64,000 nt of DNA, taken from NCBI GenBank assembly GCA_028023455.1, contig JAQFVV010012498.1, forward strand, positions 1,860,001-1,924,000. Direction: 5' to 3'. The notes beneath the pieces are model-generated. The model did no database searches, was not told the origin of the DNA, and saw only the letters and a program-made list of their open reading frames with translations. Both the position numbers and the translations under genes were made by a program. Every line of letters begins with the position of its first letter. Position 1 is the first letter of the stretch. Below, piece after piece: positions 11,996 to 24,265 of this stretch. Origin of the DNA: Epiperipatus broadwayi (lineage: Eukaryota > Onychophora > Udeonychophora > Euonychophora > Peripatidae).

Positions 11996-12232
11996 ATGCC
12001 AAAAAGAAAAAACTGCATCTATAAAATACCATGTAAATATGGAAGAACATATATTGGTGAGACTAGCCATCCCATTGAAAAGTGCTTGCAAGAACATAAA
12101 CTGATGATTAGAAGAAATAAAACAGATGTGTCTAAGGTAGCAGACCATGTATGTACCATAGAACATATGTTCAATTGGGAAAATACAAAAATATTGGATA
12201 GAGAAGAAAAGGTACAAAGAAAAAAAAATTAA
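11996..12232 (+). pseudogene. PLE GIY-YIG endonuclease domain
   Basis: The residues YKIPC and TYIGET match the GIY-YIG core strands. HKLMIRR and HVCTIEHMFNWENTKIL follow, as in Penelope endonucleases, where an (E/C)xxHxFxWxxxKIL block is typical. The frame stops in an A run (about 12220-12232), probably a frameshift. The domain nicks target DNA in the family. Confidence 0.8.
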
Positions 12233-12383
12233 AAAGCTGATCACATGACTATGGCAAAAAAATCTCATAAGCCAACTTAGTATGACTATACATAATGTAT
12301 GGAAACCACTAATCAACTTTGATCTTAGGAAAAAGTGGAGAAATCAGGAGGAACTGCATAGATAAGTATATGAAATTATAACA

Positions 12384-12452
12384 TGGCTCAATTAGTTAGA
12401 GCATTACCTTAAAATTCAATAATCAAGAATCTAAGAACCCAGGTTCAAATGC
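12384..12452 (+). promoter_or_regulatory. tRNA-like A box/B box, plus-strand PLE copy
   Basis: TGGCTCAATTAGTTAGAGC (12384-12402) and GGTTCAAATGC (12442-12452) keep tRNA A- and B-box consensus with ~40-bp spacing, and match the minus-strand copy at 10944-11022. Confidence 0.6.
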
Positions 12453-12571
12453 CATGCTAGTACTATCACTGGTCAGGCCAACAACACCTAAAGAAAAGGG
12501 GAGAAAAATACATCTTGAAATGTGCGTATATTAACCTGTTTGCTGTGATATTACTAACAGTTTGTGCATAT

Positions 12572-14451
12572 TGTAATGGAATAGCGTTACATGGTATTCA
12601 AACCCAGGCGTATGGGGGTATATTTAACTATAATCAATGGACGAAATAACTGACGGACAAAACTTTTATAAAAGCGGTCTTGCTTTAATAATAAGCGAAG
12701 AACAGCCGTTTCTAAAAGCCGATCGCAGCTATATAAGAGTACCTGTCAGATTTATTGAAAAAAAGAGTAAAAATTGTTGTTATTTTATTATTTGTGTGTG
12801 TGTGCTAAGAATAAATCTATAATCCGTCGTTGTAGTTTTTTTTATTCATTTTTGATTAATTAAAGAAGAATGATTGAACGCAAGTTTAACTTTTATCAAA
12901 TAATTTAAATTAATTAGCAATATGTTCTGAAATTCCAAGCAATCTCAGATTAATTTGTACAAACGTAATTAGTAAATGTAAAATTAGAAATTGAAACAAT
13001 AGGCAGGATATGTGCTGGTACGCCGAGATAAAACAAGCCAAAATTAGAAACAGAGGTGTGAGAAAGTGTACACCGCTATTGTACGACTCAGATTTCTGTC
13101 CCCAGAGAAACAATACCTAAGAAAAACGGTTAAATTCCAAACTAATGTCAACAATCCCAGAAATCTCGGAATTGAGCTGACACGCGATGGACTTATCAAA
13201 TAAAGGGACTCACAGGTGCATGGGATTGATTGGAGGAGAAAAATTCAAGGTGTGAGGGCGTGAAGGCGAAGATCAAAAAGGCCGAACAGCGTTTTCAGAG
13301 GACAGTTGTGCTCTTCTTTAGAGAAATTATTAAGAGACTTGATTTTTTATTAGATGTTATGAATCTAACTGCCATGCGTTGCTGAATATAGAATTCGCGG
13401 CTTGACCGCCGGACCTCCGCGTCCAGTCCAGCTGATTGCCATCAAGATGCTCATACCACCGGAGAACCTCATATTAGGACCACGCTCGCTTGGAGACCGC
13501 GCAAATCGCCGGAATACCTCATTAAAGAATAATCTTCGCTCAGGATCCCATTACAGTCGTTCTACATTTCACAGGTAGCTATCGTAAAATTTGTTATATT
13601 CAATTGTGCACTTAAAGAAATAACTTTAATATCCAGAACTATTAGAAAGACATTAATCTAAAACAGTATAATTAATATTAATCATTTATGAACAGTTCGA
13701 GAATTTTTTACCTAATAAATTTGCCGACTGATCAACAGTCTGAAATAATATGTGCAAAGTAATTTGAAGTTTACCGTTAATTGTCTCGGCTTGCCGATCA
13801 CATACCTGCGTTAATCATTATTAAACAGATTAAATAAATATTTATGTAGCTAATTTTTTTTGTTATTTAATTGCTTGGAATTTCAACATAAATTTATATA
13901 TATCGGAATGAATGCTTTAGCGTAAGTTTGTTTGTATGGAAATGAATGCAGTTGATATTTTGGGGGTGGGATTTTATTGATTTTATGCTGAATGCAGTTG
14001 ATATTTTGGGAGTGGGATTTTATTGATTTTATGCTTATGTCGTGATGCCTTTTAGACTAAAGTTAAGTTGGATTAATTTGTTCTGTGAGATATAGGGCGG
14101 GCCCTTCTATGATTATAATAACGGAGGTAGTGTGAAGGGTAATTGTGGCTGTGTTCGTTTCATGTTTCCGACTGGAGCGAGGCACGGGCATGTTTTGTGA
14201 TGTAATTGAGTGGGCTTATGCACATACGTGGCGGACTCTTCTAAAAGTTCTCCTGGCGCCTATTACTGGGATTCGATTCGAATCTCTGTATAAAATAAAT
14301 AAAGCGTACGTGTATGGGTGTTAGAAATTATCGTCGCGGAACATCATGTAATCCCCGGACGGAAGAACACAGCGGGTGCCAACAAAAAAAGGAATCATCA
14401 AGCAAGGATTGGAGTAGGTAGTGAAATGTCATGGTCCCGTGGGAGGTTACA
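12572..14451. mobile_element. LTR-like insertion (solo LTR candidate) within the PLE
   Basis: The PLE sequence GCATAT/ACTAACC is split by 1880 bp that starts TGTAATGG and ends GGTTACA, with a perfect 4-bp duplication ATAT at 12568-12571 and 14452-14455. TGT...ACA ends and a 4-bp duplication fit an LTR retroelement. No long gag/pol frame exists, so it is probably a solo LTR or a non-autonomous derivative. It holds a TATATAA box (12730-12736), an AATAAA-like signal near 12810, a GC-rich block (13385-13570) and a 46-bp tandem duplication. It is clearly richer in G+C than its host sequence. The LTR superfamily is not determinable here. Confidence 0.65.
13944..14035. repeat. 46-bp tandem duplication in the LTR-like insert
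   Basis: Two adjacent units (13944-13989 and 13990-14035), each starting GAATGCAGTTGATATTTTGG, differ at only one or two positions. Confidence 0.9.
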
Positions 14452-14640
14452 ATATACTAACCTGTTTGCTGTGATATTACTAACAGTTGGTACAAATACT
14501 AACCTGTTTGCTGTGATATTACTAACAGTTGAATGTATTTGGAATATTTAAATAAAATTAAACTTTTCTAAAGACATTCTACACACAGATGATAGAAATA
14601 GTCCAATATAAAAATACAGACTACTAGTAATATCACAAAT
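14452..14640 (+). mobile_element. Resumed inverted Penelope-like copy
   Basis: After the insertion the plus strand continues with two more tandem repeat units (14456-14531) and the beginning of the PLE ORF (ATGATAGAAATAGTCC at 14592). Homology ends abruptly near 14630-14640. Confidence 0.7.
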
Positions 14641-16395
14641 TTAGAGTGACATTTAAAAGACATATATTTGGAAATCTATTTAAATAATTACAAAAAAAAG
14701 TGTGTTCTGGATTTAAGAAATCAATGAAAATAATTAAATAAACAATATGAAAAATTTTGTTAGAGTGTTATATTTTTTGTGTACTATCAAATTTTATTTC
14801 ATACACATTGAACATAAATAAAACATGAGTTATAGGAATGTGAATTTCATTTGAAAAATAAAAAAACTTGAAACTGATAACACAATGAAACACCCTTTGA
14901 TTTCACTACACAATTCATTGAAAACTTTAAAATCCAAAGCATATTTTCCCATGTTGTAGTAAAAAAAAATTGAAATAAATAATAGTAATGTAATTTATTG
15001 TAATTTATTATTTTTATTTTATTTAACTTTTTTTTTTTAAAATTTAATAACTAACATGTCAAAAAGAGAAATTGAAGCCCCCTGGAACTGTGAATTTATC
15101 AAAAATATAAGTAGTATCTTGCATGTCCATGAAACAAAAAAAGTACTCAAGTTTTTTTGTTGTCACTATCTGACAATAAATGCATATGTGTGTGCACAAT
15201 CTATTGATTTTTGGCAAAATTAATAAATATAAATTAAACAAAATTATTTTTTTTTACCATCAATACCAACAAGGATATTTTTTTAAAAAACAAATGTTAA
15301 AATGCAAACAAAGCATCAATATCAAAAAGGTACTTCTCTTTCAAAACAAAATGATAAAAACATTACAATGCAGACAAACAAATTTCTCCATTTTGCAGGA
15401 ACATTGTTAAAAATGAATTTTTTTTAAACTAGTGAGAAATAAAGAGATGAAACTTTTTTTTTAAAATTAGGTGATAAAAATTGACATATATTCGTGATAA
15501 AAACAAATCTGGAAATAAATACTGGATTAAAAACATTTACAATCTTCTAAAGAGGAAAAGAAATTATTTTATATTACTTAAATAAAATTATTCAAAATTA
15601 AAAAAAAAGTTTAATAACAACTTAAGACAATCTAGAATTACTTTGAAAATATAAGATGATTTTTTTAAAGCCTTCCAGATAATAACATTCATTTCTTCAT
15701 TCCAATCATGAATATGTCACAACATCTCTAATTCCAAAATACCGTTTTTTAATATTTAAATACAGGTATATTTTATATCCCTGGAGGTTAGATGTAATTA
15801 TTTTGAAACAACTTGTGTAGAAAGGGAAAAATTTTTTAAACTCATGTTATTTCAAAATCATGCAAAAAAAATTATGTAAAAGAAGAATTAGGTGTATATA
15901 TAATCAAATCTTTCAGACTTGTGATCCACAACACATCAGCCGACTTTTTTTTATTTTACTTACCTTTCTCTCATGTGATCTCTTTCCAAACCCTTTACAA
16001 TCTCTGGAGTTCCACTATCATCTCATCTAACAATGCATCCAATCCAATTCCATTTTATTTTCAATTCTTTCAATGTTGGATTAATATATGTTTGTGCTCT
16101 CTCTTTCATTTTTAATTCCTTCTTGTTATTTTCAACATATATTTTGTATATTTTATCAAAATGGTTAAAATCAATGTATTTGCTGTTCTGTTATTTGTCC
16201 GAGTTTCAGATTCGTAAGTAAATACTAGTAAAACACATCTATTAAAAACTTCCGTTTTTAAACATATAAACATAGTTTTTTTAATATTAAGTCATTTCTA
16301 TCAAAAAGATTCCATGTAAGTTTAATTCAATGATTAATTTCATCCATTATGTTTTTATTTGTTTAATAATTAAGCCAAGAAATATTAAAAGTTAT
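14641..16395. other. AT-rich spacer
   Basis: Poly-A/T runs throughout and only short chance frames. The right part (15900-16395) may include a decayed 3' end of the RTE-like element that follows, but I could not read RT-family residues there. Confidence 0.35.
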
Positions 16396-17165
16396 TAACT
16401 TCTAATTTATATCAATCTTTATTTTCTTCTGAGAAAATCCACTGAACATTATTTTACGTGTTTTTATTATTTATCTTTAATCTAATGTTTTTACTTTTAT
16501 CTGACAACTCTTCCAACATTTCCCAAAGCATTATTTGCAAAAACAATCATATCATCTTCAAAGTCTAAATAATCTTCAAAATTATTGCAAATGTTTTTGG
16601 AGATATAAAATCATTCTACCACAATCCTTTTCAATATTAATCTTCTTAAAGATAGCAATCTTTAGTCTATATTTCAATAGTCCAAAGCCTTAATTACTGT
16701 GAAAATGCTTGTACAACCAAATGCCTTTTTATAATCTGCACATCTGATGCATAGTGATAACTCAATCAGTAATTCTTTCTATAACTTTTCTTAATACTTG
16801 AATATGATTGATTGTACTAAAATAATTTTTAAAACCAGATTGTTTTTATAATTTGAATTCAAACTTTTATGTAAAATAAGTTGTAATTATTTGGTAAAGG
16901 TTTAGTAAAGAATTGGTAAAAGGCTAGTATATCTATAATTTCTAATATTTTCTTTATTACCTTTCTTAAATGTAAATATTACTAGTACATTCTTTCAATT
17001 ACCTGGTTCATCTTTATCATTTAGACATTTGCTGTATAATTTTACTAATAATTTTTTTTAACCAATAATAATTCCATTATTTTTTGGAGCCTTTCCATTC
17101 TTAATAGCTTTAACCATATGCCTCAATTCTTCATTTAAAATGATTGGAGATTCAGAATGTGTAGC
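16396..17165 (-). mobile_element. Degraded RTE-type LINE reverse transcriptase
   Basis: Minus-strand translation in shifting frames gives successive RT blocks: EELRHMVKAIKNGKAP (17135-17080), KKGNKENIRNYR..SLLP (about 16970-16910), SGFKNYFSTINHIQVLR (about 16840-16790) and DFEDDMIVFANNALGNV (about 16580-16520, the catalytic DD). This order and these motifs match the RT of RTE/BovB-like LINEs. Many stops and frameshifts make it inactive. The 5' endonuclease and the 3' end are missing or unreadable. Confidence 0.7.
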
Positions 17166-18030
17166 AATTATAGTGGTTATTTTATTTTCTTATTTTTTTT
17201 TAATTATATAATTTTTTTGTACTTTCCCATTTATTTCATATCATTCTTTTTATTATTATTGATTATACTTCCATTTTTTCTTCTTATGGCTGAAATGATT
17301 TTTTTTACCCAATATATTTTTTTGATATTTTTATTCTTTTCTATAATTTTTCTTGCCAATTTAAGTTATATTTTTAAAAATCTTTTTGAACCATTTTATA
17401 GAACTTCAGATATCTACTTATTTTTAATAGAACATTTTATACGTTTTCATATTACTCCTTTTGTTTTATACATTACCTTGTCTTAGTTGAAAATTTATTA
17501 AATAGGTTTTTTAAATTACAGTTGTTAGTAGTGCAGTTGTTATCTTTGTATTGATCTCATTTAAATTTGAAACATCTTCAAACTCTAACTATATTTTAAA
17601 ACAATTAGGAAATTCTAATTTAATTTTTCTGGAGTATTTCTGAAGATTAGAAATATCTACTTTTATTACTGTTTTTTGTAATAGTTTTCATCTTTCTAAT
17701 TTTACATTATCATGTATTTTACTTCTCATTAATTGATGAATCTACTTATGTTGAATCTATTGAGAACCTTAGTCTTCAAGTATATATTTATAATTCATTT
17801 CTGCTAAATTTTCACTGAATTTTTCAATGTACATTTTTGCATAGCATTTTCAATGAAAAAAAATCATAATATAAATTTTTCTTCTGCCAAATTTACTACA
17901 AGTCTGTATTCTTCATTTCTCTCATAATGTCCATATACCTAAAACACTTTCCTCTTTCAACAATTCTCTGCTTTTAGCATTAAAATCTCTCATGATAATT
18001 TTAAGACATTATTTACTGTGATCAAAAGTA
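17166..18030. other. AT-rich spacer
   Basis: A 109-codon frame at 17157-17486 (plus) is rich in F, I and L because of T-rich sequence and has no family motif. I consider it a chance frame. Confidence 0.4.
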
Positions 18031-18031
18031 T

Positions 18032-18034
<3 letters not shown>

Positions 18035-18100
<66 letters not shown>
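18035..18100. repeat. (TA)n microsatellite
   Basis: An uninterrupted TA run of about 66 bases. Confidence 0.95.
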
Positions 18101-18102
<2 letters not shown>

Positions 18103-20285
18103 GATGTCTCCCAGAAATCCCAAGTTCAAATCCAAAATCTAAGCTCCACAATGCCATATACATGATAATGCATCTAATGCTACTAATAGTATAACTTCTT
18201 GATGGTGCCAGTGGTCAGGGAGAAACAAGAGACTCTAAAATTAAAATATCCCTAGGCTTATCTAACAATAACTTATAGATGTGTCAAATATAAGCCTAAT
18301 ATGGGTATGTAACTTAGATTGCACACTGGATAAATAAACAAAAGTAATTATTTAATTAATATATTATTTATTGAAACATAAAGTTATAAATATGCCCTCC
18401 AGATTTGATAACAAAATAAATCAACATATATATTTGTACTTCTTACTTGAGTTATTTTATCATAATGTGTCTATGATATTACAAGGTAAGTATGTGTGAG
18501 CTATGCAAAGTATTAAAGAAATTTAAACAACTAATTAAACATGAACAGGGAATCTTAAATTAATAAGAGTGAAGCTCGTGCGAATGTTGATTCTAATTCT
18601 AAAATAACGCTATACTGCACATTACTGGGATTCATTTAATCAAATTTAATAATAAGTTCTTATGGAAATATGCAGTGGTGGTAGTGAGATAAAGTGATAA
18701 GGATGGAGTACAATCCTTGGAATCACAGCTTTACCAGAAAACAAGTAAATAAAACTAAATTTGGGTTTGGATAGGCATTTTGCCATTTATCCAAGACATC
18801 TCTAGTTCTTACACAGTCCAAGCCTGGCCCACACTCAGGAGCTTTGTGACTATGGGGATGAATGCAAATAAATTCCCCAGTGAGACATTTATGTCACACT
18901 CTAATTGGAATCATGGAGTAAAACAGGGACATGGACTCAGCCATATACAACCTTGGAAAAAGTAAAGCAAAATTTATTACTGTAGCACATTCACCAGCAA
19001 CACACAATTAAATTTTAAAATATATATTAAAAGGGTGGTTCACAAAAGGGGCAGAATAACTTGCTCTTAAATTTATTTTATAGCTAGCCTCTCTCAACAA
19101 AAATTTAAATGAAAAAGTATTTTTAAATCATTTATGTGATACATAAAATAATTATCTTAAAACAGTTAATAAAAGGGAGGGAAAATGTGTGCTTTCAATT
19201 TAGTAAGTAATATGGCAACAAAGCATTTATAAAATTTTCTTACACAACTTGCACAGGCTTGAAAGAATAAATTAAAAATCACATTATAATAAGGCATTTA
19301 AAATAAAACATTATAGATATAAAAATGGTAACCCAAGCAGAAGAAGTGTAACATGCATTAAGGAATGATTAAATAAATACACATTATAAATACATAATAT
19401 AAAGTACATTATTAAAGATAGCTATAACTTAAGGTTTATGAGATCTCAGGTTACATTTGTAATTATCTCATTTTGCAAAGGCAGACCATAAGCATTTCCC
19501 AAAATTTAAATAGAGTTCTTGAGCAAACTTTTGGTTCTCTATGATCACAGATTTTACAAGCAGCATAATGCAGGATGTTTCAAAAGACACAAAATAACAG
19601 GACTATAGATGGAGAATGACAGTGGTGAGAAAGCCATTCTGAGGGAAGATGGCCCACTGTTTTTTACCCCATCATTCTAAAGTTGACCACCGCTGGAATT
19701 TCTGGATATAGTTAGTTTCTCATTGAGAATTCAATATGGTGATTTTTTTTGACCAACTTTTTCTTTTCTTTCTTTAAACTTGTTATTATAAACTTTAAAA
19801 CTTATTTTAAATTTATAACTCAGATTTTAGATAACTAAAATCTATATTAATATGTCTAAAACTTATCTCTTAGATAACTACAATGTATCTATTCTTATCA
19901 CAAAATCATCCTTATTTATACTCTTGCATTAGACAATCACTTTTGCTTTGTGGTAATGAAATCCATTACTTAAAATTTATTAATTAGATCAGATTCTGAA
20001 GAATGCACTTTTAATTAAAATTTACTATATGCACATTCCCAGATATTCTGATCCAATTTATTTAATTAAAATTTGCTCGCTAATCTTTTATCTTATAATT
20101 AATCAAAAGAAATCCACTGGTGAAACTGGCATAAACAGTTTAAAATTAGCCACTATTGTTCTCTTTCCCCACCCTCATTTACTTTTTACATAAAATTTAT
20201 GGTGTGATTTTTTTATAAATCTAAAAACAACAAAATTATTTAGTCAAAATAAGAGTAATAATTCACATGACTCAATTCTTTTAAG
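18101..20285. other. Spacer with possible decayed SINE-like segments
   Basis: At 18101-18245 a B-box-like AGTTCAAATCC (18122-18132) and a GGTGCCAGTGGTCAGGG block recall tRNA-derived repeats, but no A box is readable. At 18780-18965 and 19540-19700 composition is less AT-rich. Neither has a coding or repeat motif I can name. Confidence 0.3.
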
Positions 20286-20289
20286 CTTG

Positions 20290-20460
20290 TAAGATATAAA
20301 CAACGAGCATTGCCAATTACTCAACAAGATTTGTGATAAATGCTTAGCCAGAGAAAGCATTTAAAATATCTCTGTCAGGAACCTTTCCCTAACCTCTGAC
20401 CATGGTTTTGTGCTTTAGACCTCCTCAGAGAGGCACTAGGATAGCTTCAGACACTACTTT
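20290..20460. repeat. Single fragment of the ~400-bp dispersed repeat superfamily
   Basis: The order of words (CCAATTACTCAACAAG, then ATATCTCT, then CTCTGACCATGGTTTTG, then CCTCAGAGAGG) parallels the units at 21545-21900 and 36664-37070, showing a shared origin. Confidence 0.55.
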
Positions 20461-20920
20461 TTAAATTCTAAATGTTAAATCTATTTAAAGTGAAATATTA
20501 TTTTATTAAATGAAAACAAATATCACGAATGTAATATTTCTAAAATAAACAGATTTAAACAAAATAGCTTTACATAATAAAACTATTATTTTTATTTAAG
20601 TTTTAAAATACATTATTTTACTTAAAGTTTTAAATTTATTATCGCAGTATATGGGTAAATATGTGACCTACTTTTGTTGTACGGGTATTTGCATAAATAT
20701 ACTTGACAGTTTGAAAATAAATCCATTAAGAAAATTTAATTGTTATAAAACCTATGGGTATCCCATTAAAAATATAAATTTAGGTGGGATTTTGGTAAAT
20801 ATACACAGTATGCACACACTACAATAAAATTAGGGTTTGAAATAGGGTATGGGGTAGGTAAGAGGAAAACAAAGTGAAACAGATTTGCAGGACATATCTT
20901 ACTGTTTATATATATATATA
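20461..20920. other. AT-rich spacer
   Basis: No features other than A/T-rich sequence and a short (TA)n at its right end. Confidence 0.4.
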
Positions 20921-21528
20921 TGAAAAACAAAAGTTTTATATACGTAAAAACCTGCTATCGCTTGTATTAATGATCAATAGATGGAGCTTTACCAAGACCT
21001 CCAAACAAGCGTATTTGTTTACATAAACATCAGAGTCAATATTCACTGTCTCTTTCATTTTGCTCCACCCTCAGATCAGCTGATTTCAAGCTGATTTGCT
21101 CTCATCAGTGAAGGGATAGGAGTTAGAAGCTAGACCTAAATATTAACTCCAAGCATTTATACAAAACATTTCTATCAGTTTGCAAGCATGAATTTTTTAG
21201 ACACCTAAATGTCTTCAAACTCAGCCTATCAAACTAGATAGCTATGTGGGTCTGATATCAGTTCAGTTTCTCCACATAAAGCTTCTGCAATCTATATCAT
21301 TGCAAGAAAACTTTAACGGTACATTTATGAAAAACAAAACAAGTTTTATATACGTAAAAACCTACTATCGCTTGTATTAATGATCAATAGATGGAGCTTT
21401 ACCAAGACCTCCAAACAAGCGTATTTGTTTACATAAACGTCAGAGTCAATATTCACTGTCTCTTTCATTTTGCTCCACCCTCAGATCAGCTGATTTCAAG
21501 CTGATTTGCTCTCATCAGTGAAGGGATA
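20921..21528. repeat. Direct dimer of a ~400-bp repeat (second unit truncated)
   Basis: The unit starting TGAAAAACAAAAGTTTTATA at 20921 is repeated almost exactly from about 21328 to 21528, where it stops at CAGTGAAGGGATA and runs into (TA)n. An inverted, diverged copy of the same part lies at 43499-43707. The tight similarity of the two units suggests a recent duplication. Confidence 0.85.
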
Positions 21529-21544
21529 TATATATATATATATA

Positions 21545-22305
21545 TTGTAACTTGCTCTTAGCTTGCATTTTATGATCACTAGATGGAGCTTTACCAATAG
21601 CTCCTAACAAGCTTTTGTTTACATAAATGCTTGAGAGTGATAGAATTCAATATCTCTTTCATTGTCTCGAACTTTCAGACCATGGTTTCAAACTAGTTGG
21701 CTCACCTCAGTGAAGGGTAGGAAGAACTAGAAACGAAATTTTAATACAAACTCTCCAATCAGCAATTCAAAGCATGAATTTTTCAGATACATAAATATCT
21801 TCAAATCCAGATAAACAAACTAGACAGCTATATGGATTTGAAATCGGTTCAGTTTCACCATATAGTAAAAGCCTCTGCAATATATATTTCAAAAACCTTC
21901 AAAAAGCTTGTTAGGAGCTATTGGTAAAGCTCAATCTAGTGATCATAAAATGCAAGCTAAGAGCAAGTTATAAAATTTATAACTTGTTTTGTTTACCAGA
22001 GGCTTTTACTATATGGTAAAACTGAACTGATTTCAGACCCATTTAGCTGGATTTGAAGATATTTAAGTATCTGAAAAATTCATGCTTTCAAACTGATAGA
22101 AACATGTTTTATAAATGCTGATTGTAGAGTTAATATTTAGATCTAGTTTCTAGTTCTTCCTACCCTTCACTGAGGTGAGCCAACTAGCTTGAAACCATGG
22201 TCTGAAGGTTGGAGACAATAAAAGCTATATTGAATTCTATCTCTCAGCATTTATGCAAACAAAAGCTTGTTAGGAGCTATTGGCGAAGCTCCATCTAGTG
22301 ATTAT
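21545..22305. repeat. Inverted dimer (foldback) of the ~400-bp repeat
   Basis: A forward unit (21545-about 21900) is followed by its reverse complement (about 21900-22305). For example GAGCTTTACCAATAGCTCC at 21577 pairs with GGAGCTATTGGCGAAGCTC near 22275. The terminal segment also recurs in the middle (about 21905-21970). Both ends abut (TA)n. RNA from either strand would fold into a hairpin of roughly 350 bp with mismatches. Confidence 0.85.
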
Positions 22306-22314
22306 ATATATATA

Positions 22315-22480
22315 TATTCTTTAAAATTAAATATATTCAATTTATAGACAACTAAATACTTAAAATATATAAATAATAAATTTATTAATATCTAATCGAT
22401 TAGATATTAATAAATTTATTATTTATATATTTTAAGTATTTAGTTGTCTATAAATTAAATATATTTAATTTTAAAGAATA
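22315..22480. repeat. Near-perfect 166-bp palindrome without loop
   Basis: The sequence is symmetrical about 22397/22398 (TCTAATC/GATTAGA). The two 83-bp arms match almost completely, with ends TATTCTTTAAAATTAA and TTAATTTTAAAGAATA. It may be a MITE-like element or a replication-generated inverted duplication. Confidence 0.9.
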
Positions 22481-24230
22481 GTATATCAAAAAGACAACAT
22501 AATGGTTTTGTAATGCCATCATTGTGAAATATATATATATAGAACCATCCACCTTCTTTATTTTATATAATAATGACAAATAGAAATATAAAATACTCTT
22601 CCTTCCTTACAAAAACCATTCAATCTCTGAAGGTGCTTGGTCCTCAGGTAGAGTGAACAATATCATTGGCAGAAAGCTACCAATAATATAAACACTTGGC
22701 TACTAGACAAATACTGACCAAATAAACACTTTATATATTTTAAGGTTAACCCTTTATGCACCAGTTATTCACATAGTAATTAACATGTTTACCTGACCAG
22801 CAATGAATCTAGTACCTGAGATTCCAGCTAGCTCATCGAATTATAGCTGCTTTTAAAAAAAAATCTCCACCCAATCTAAAAATTCTATTTTTAATAATAA
22901 TGACGATTTACCAACAGATAAACTTTGACGTCCTTAAATAACAAATTTTTATTTTAAAAGAAAATTTCTCCCTATTCTTTTCATTGTAACTTAATCATTC
23001 CTCAATAATAATTAAGTCTTTCCATTACCACTTTGCTAAAAATATTATTTCAGCATAAATACATATATTCATATATCAATATAAATATTTCAACGTTAAT
23101 TAAAAATTTTTTTTTATTAAAACAATCGTTTTGCTTTATAATTCAACCACACACACTCTTTTCATTTAAATAAATGTTTTAATACATTATAAATAACCAA
23201 AAATATACATAACATATTAAATTAAAATTCGCACATACATACAATTAATGTCTCTTAATAAAGTTGAACGCAGAAGCCAATATCATTTATATCTTCCAAA
23301 TACTAATCAGTAAAATTGAAAGTTTTTACTTATTTATTTATCACAGTTTTTAAAAAAAGCAAGAATTAGAGCATAGGAAAATTAAACATCACCTAGGATT
23401 TGAAATCTGATTTGACATACATACATACAGCAAAAAGAAATTTCTATAGAATGTTATCTCTAACCAGTTAGCACTAAACTGTACATAAAGTTTCTCTGAA
23501 TTCATGATGTTACATGGCATTCGTGGCTTTCAGCATAGACACTCCATTGCTCTGTTGACTTTATCCAAACATGGTTTTTTCTTCGAACTACCTGCTGATG
23601 GTATTGCAGAGAGGGCTCCAGTTAGTTGTATGCTAAGATGAACTTAACAATACATCATTTTGTTTGAAAAGCAATTTATATAGTTTTATTTTGATTCTTT
23701 GATTTTATGAAATATTTTGAAATATTTTTAAAATATAATAATAATAAAATGTTGAAATTAAAACCATCTTAAACAATGAAAAAGTTTTCTTATATTCAGC
23801 GTTTATTATCTCGTGAAATTATTGTACTTTTACTTCACTCAGATTGGGCTTCTATGCTATTTTTTTAATTCAAAATTTTTACATATGCACTCATTTAATT
23901 CTTTTATTATAAAACAAAACCAATTTTTTCCTTTATTACTTTTTATTATGAACTAATCAAAAGTAATATTAAATCATTTTTATTTCACTCTCTTTTTCTT
24001 TTCTTTTTTTAAATGAAAAAAAGTCTTATCCTCCTTTTAAAATCATTTATTATTTATTTTTCTTCAACAACAAACCTCCCTATCCTACTCCTTTGTTCCT
24101 AAATTTTTTTTCCCTTTAACTTTTAACTTTTATTTTAACTTAATTTTCCCACTTTATTTTTTAAAAACGAAATTTATTAAATATTGTCATTTTTAAAAAA
24201 TATTACACATTCGGTCACAATGTACCTGGG
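22481..24230. other. AT-rich spacer with one less AT-rich island
   Basis: The island at about 23500-23640 is less AT-rich and can be read open on the plus strand for about 45 codons, but without a recognised motif or convincing splice sites. The remainder is plain A/T-rich DNA. Confidence 0.35.
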
Positions 24231-24231
24231 T

Positions 24232-24265
<34 letters not shown>

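Larger units (their letters stand above)
11866..12571 (+). mobile_element. Inverted partial Penelope-like copy (GIY-YIG end)
   Basis: At about 11855-11866 the PLE sequence flips strand. From here the plus strand carries the C-terminal PLE half. The frame at 11996-12232 contains CIYKIPCKYGRTYIGETSHP, the GIY-YIG signature, followed by the helix carrying KCLQEHK. Downstream come the tRNA-like segment (12384-12452) and the tandem repeat motif (12535-12565). The copy is then interrupted by the LTR-like insert and resumes at 14452. The frame is open for only 78 codons, so the nuclease is incomplete. Confidence 0.8.

Noticed and set aside
17157-17486. 109-codon Phe/Ile-rich frame as a membrane protein
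   Set aside because: Composition follows from T-rich DNA; no start context, no conserved motif, and it lies beside an RTE relic on the other strand.
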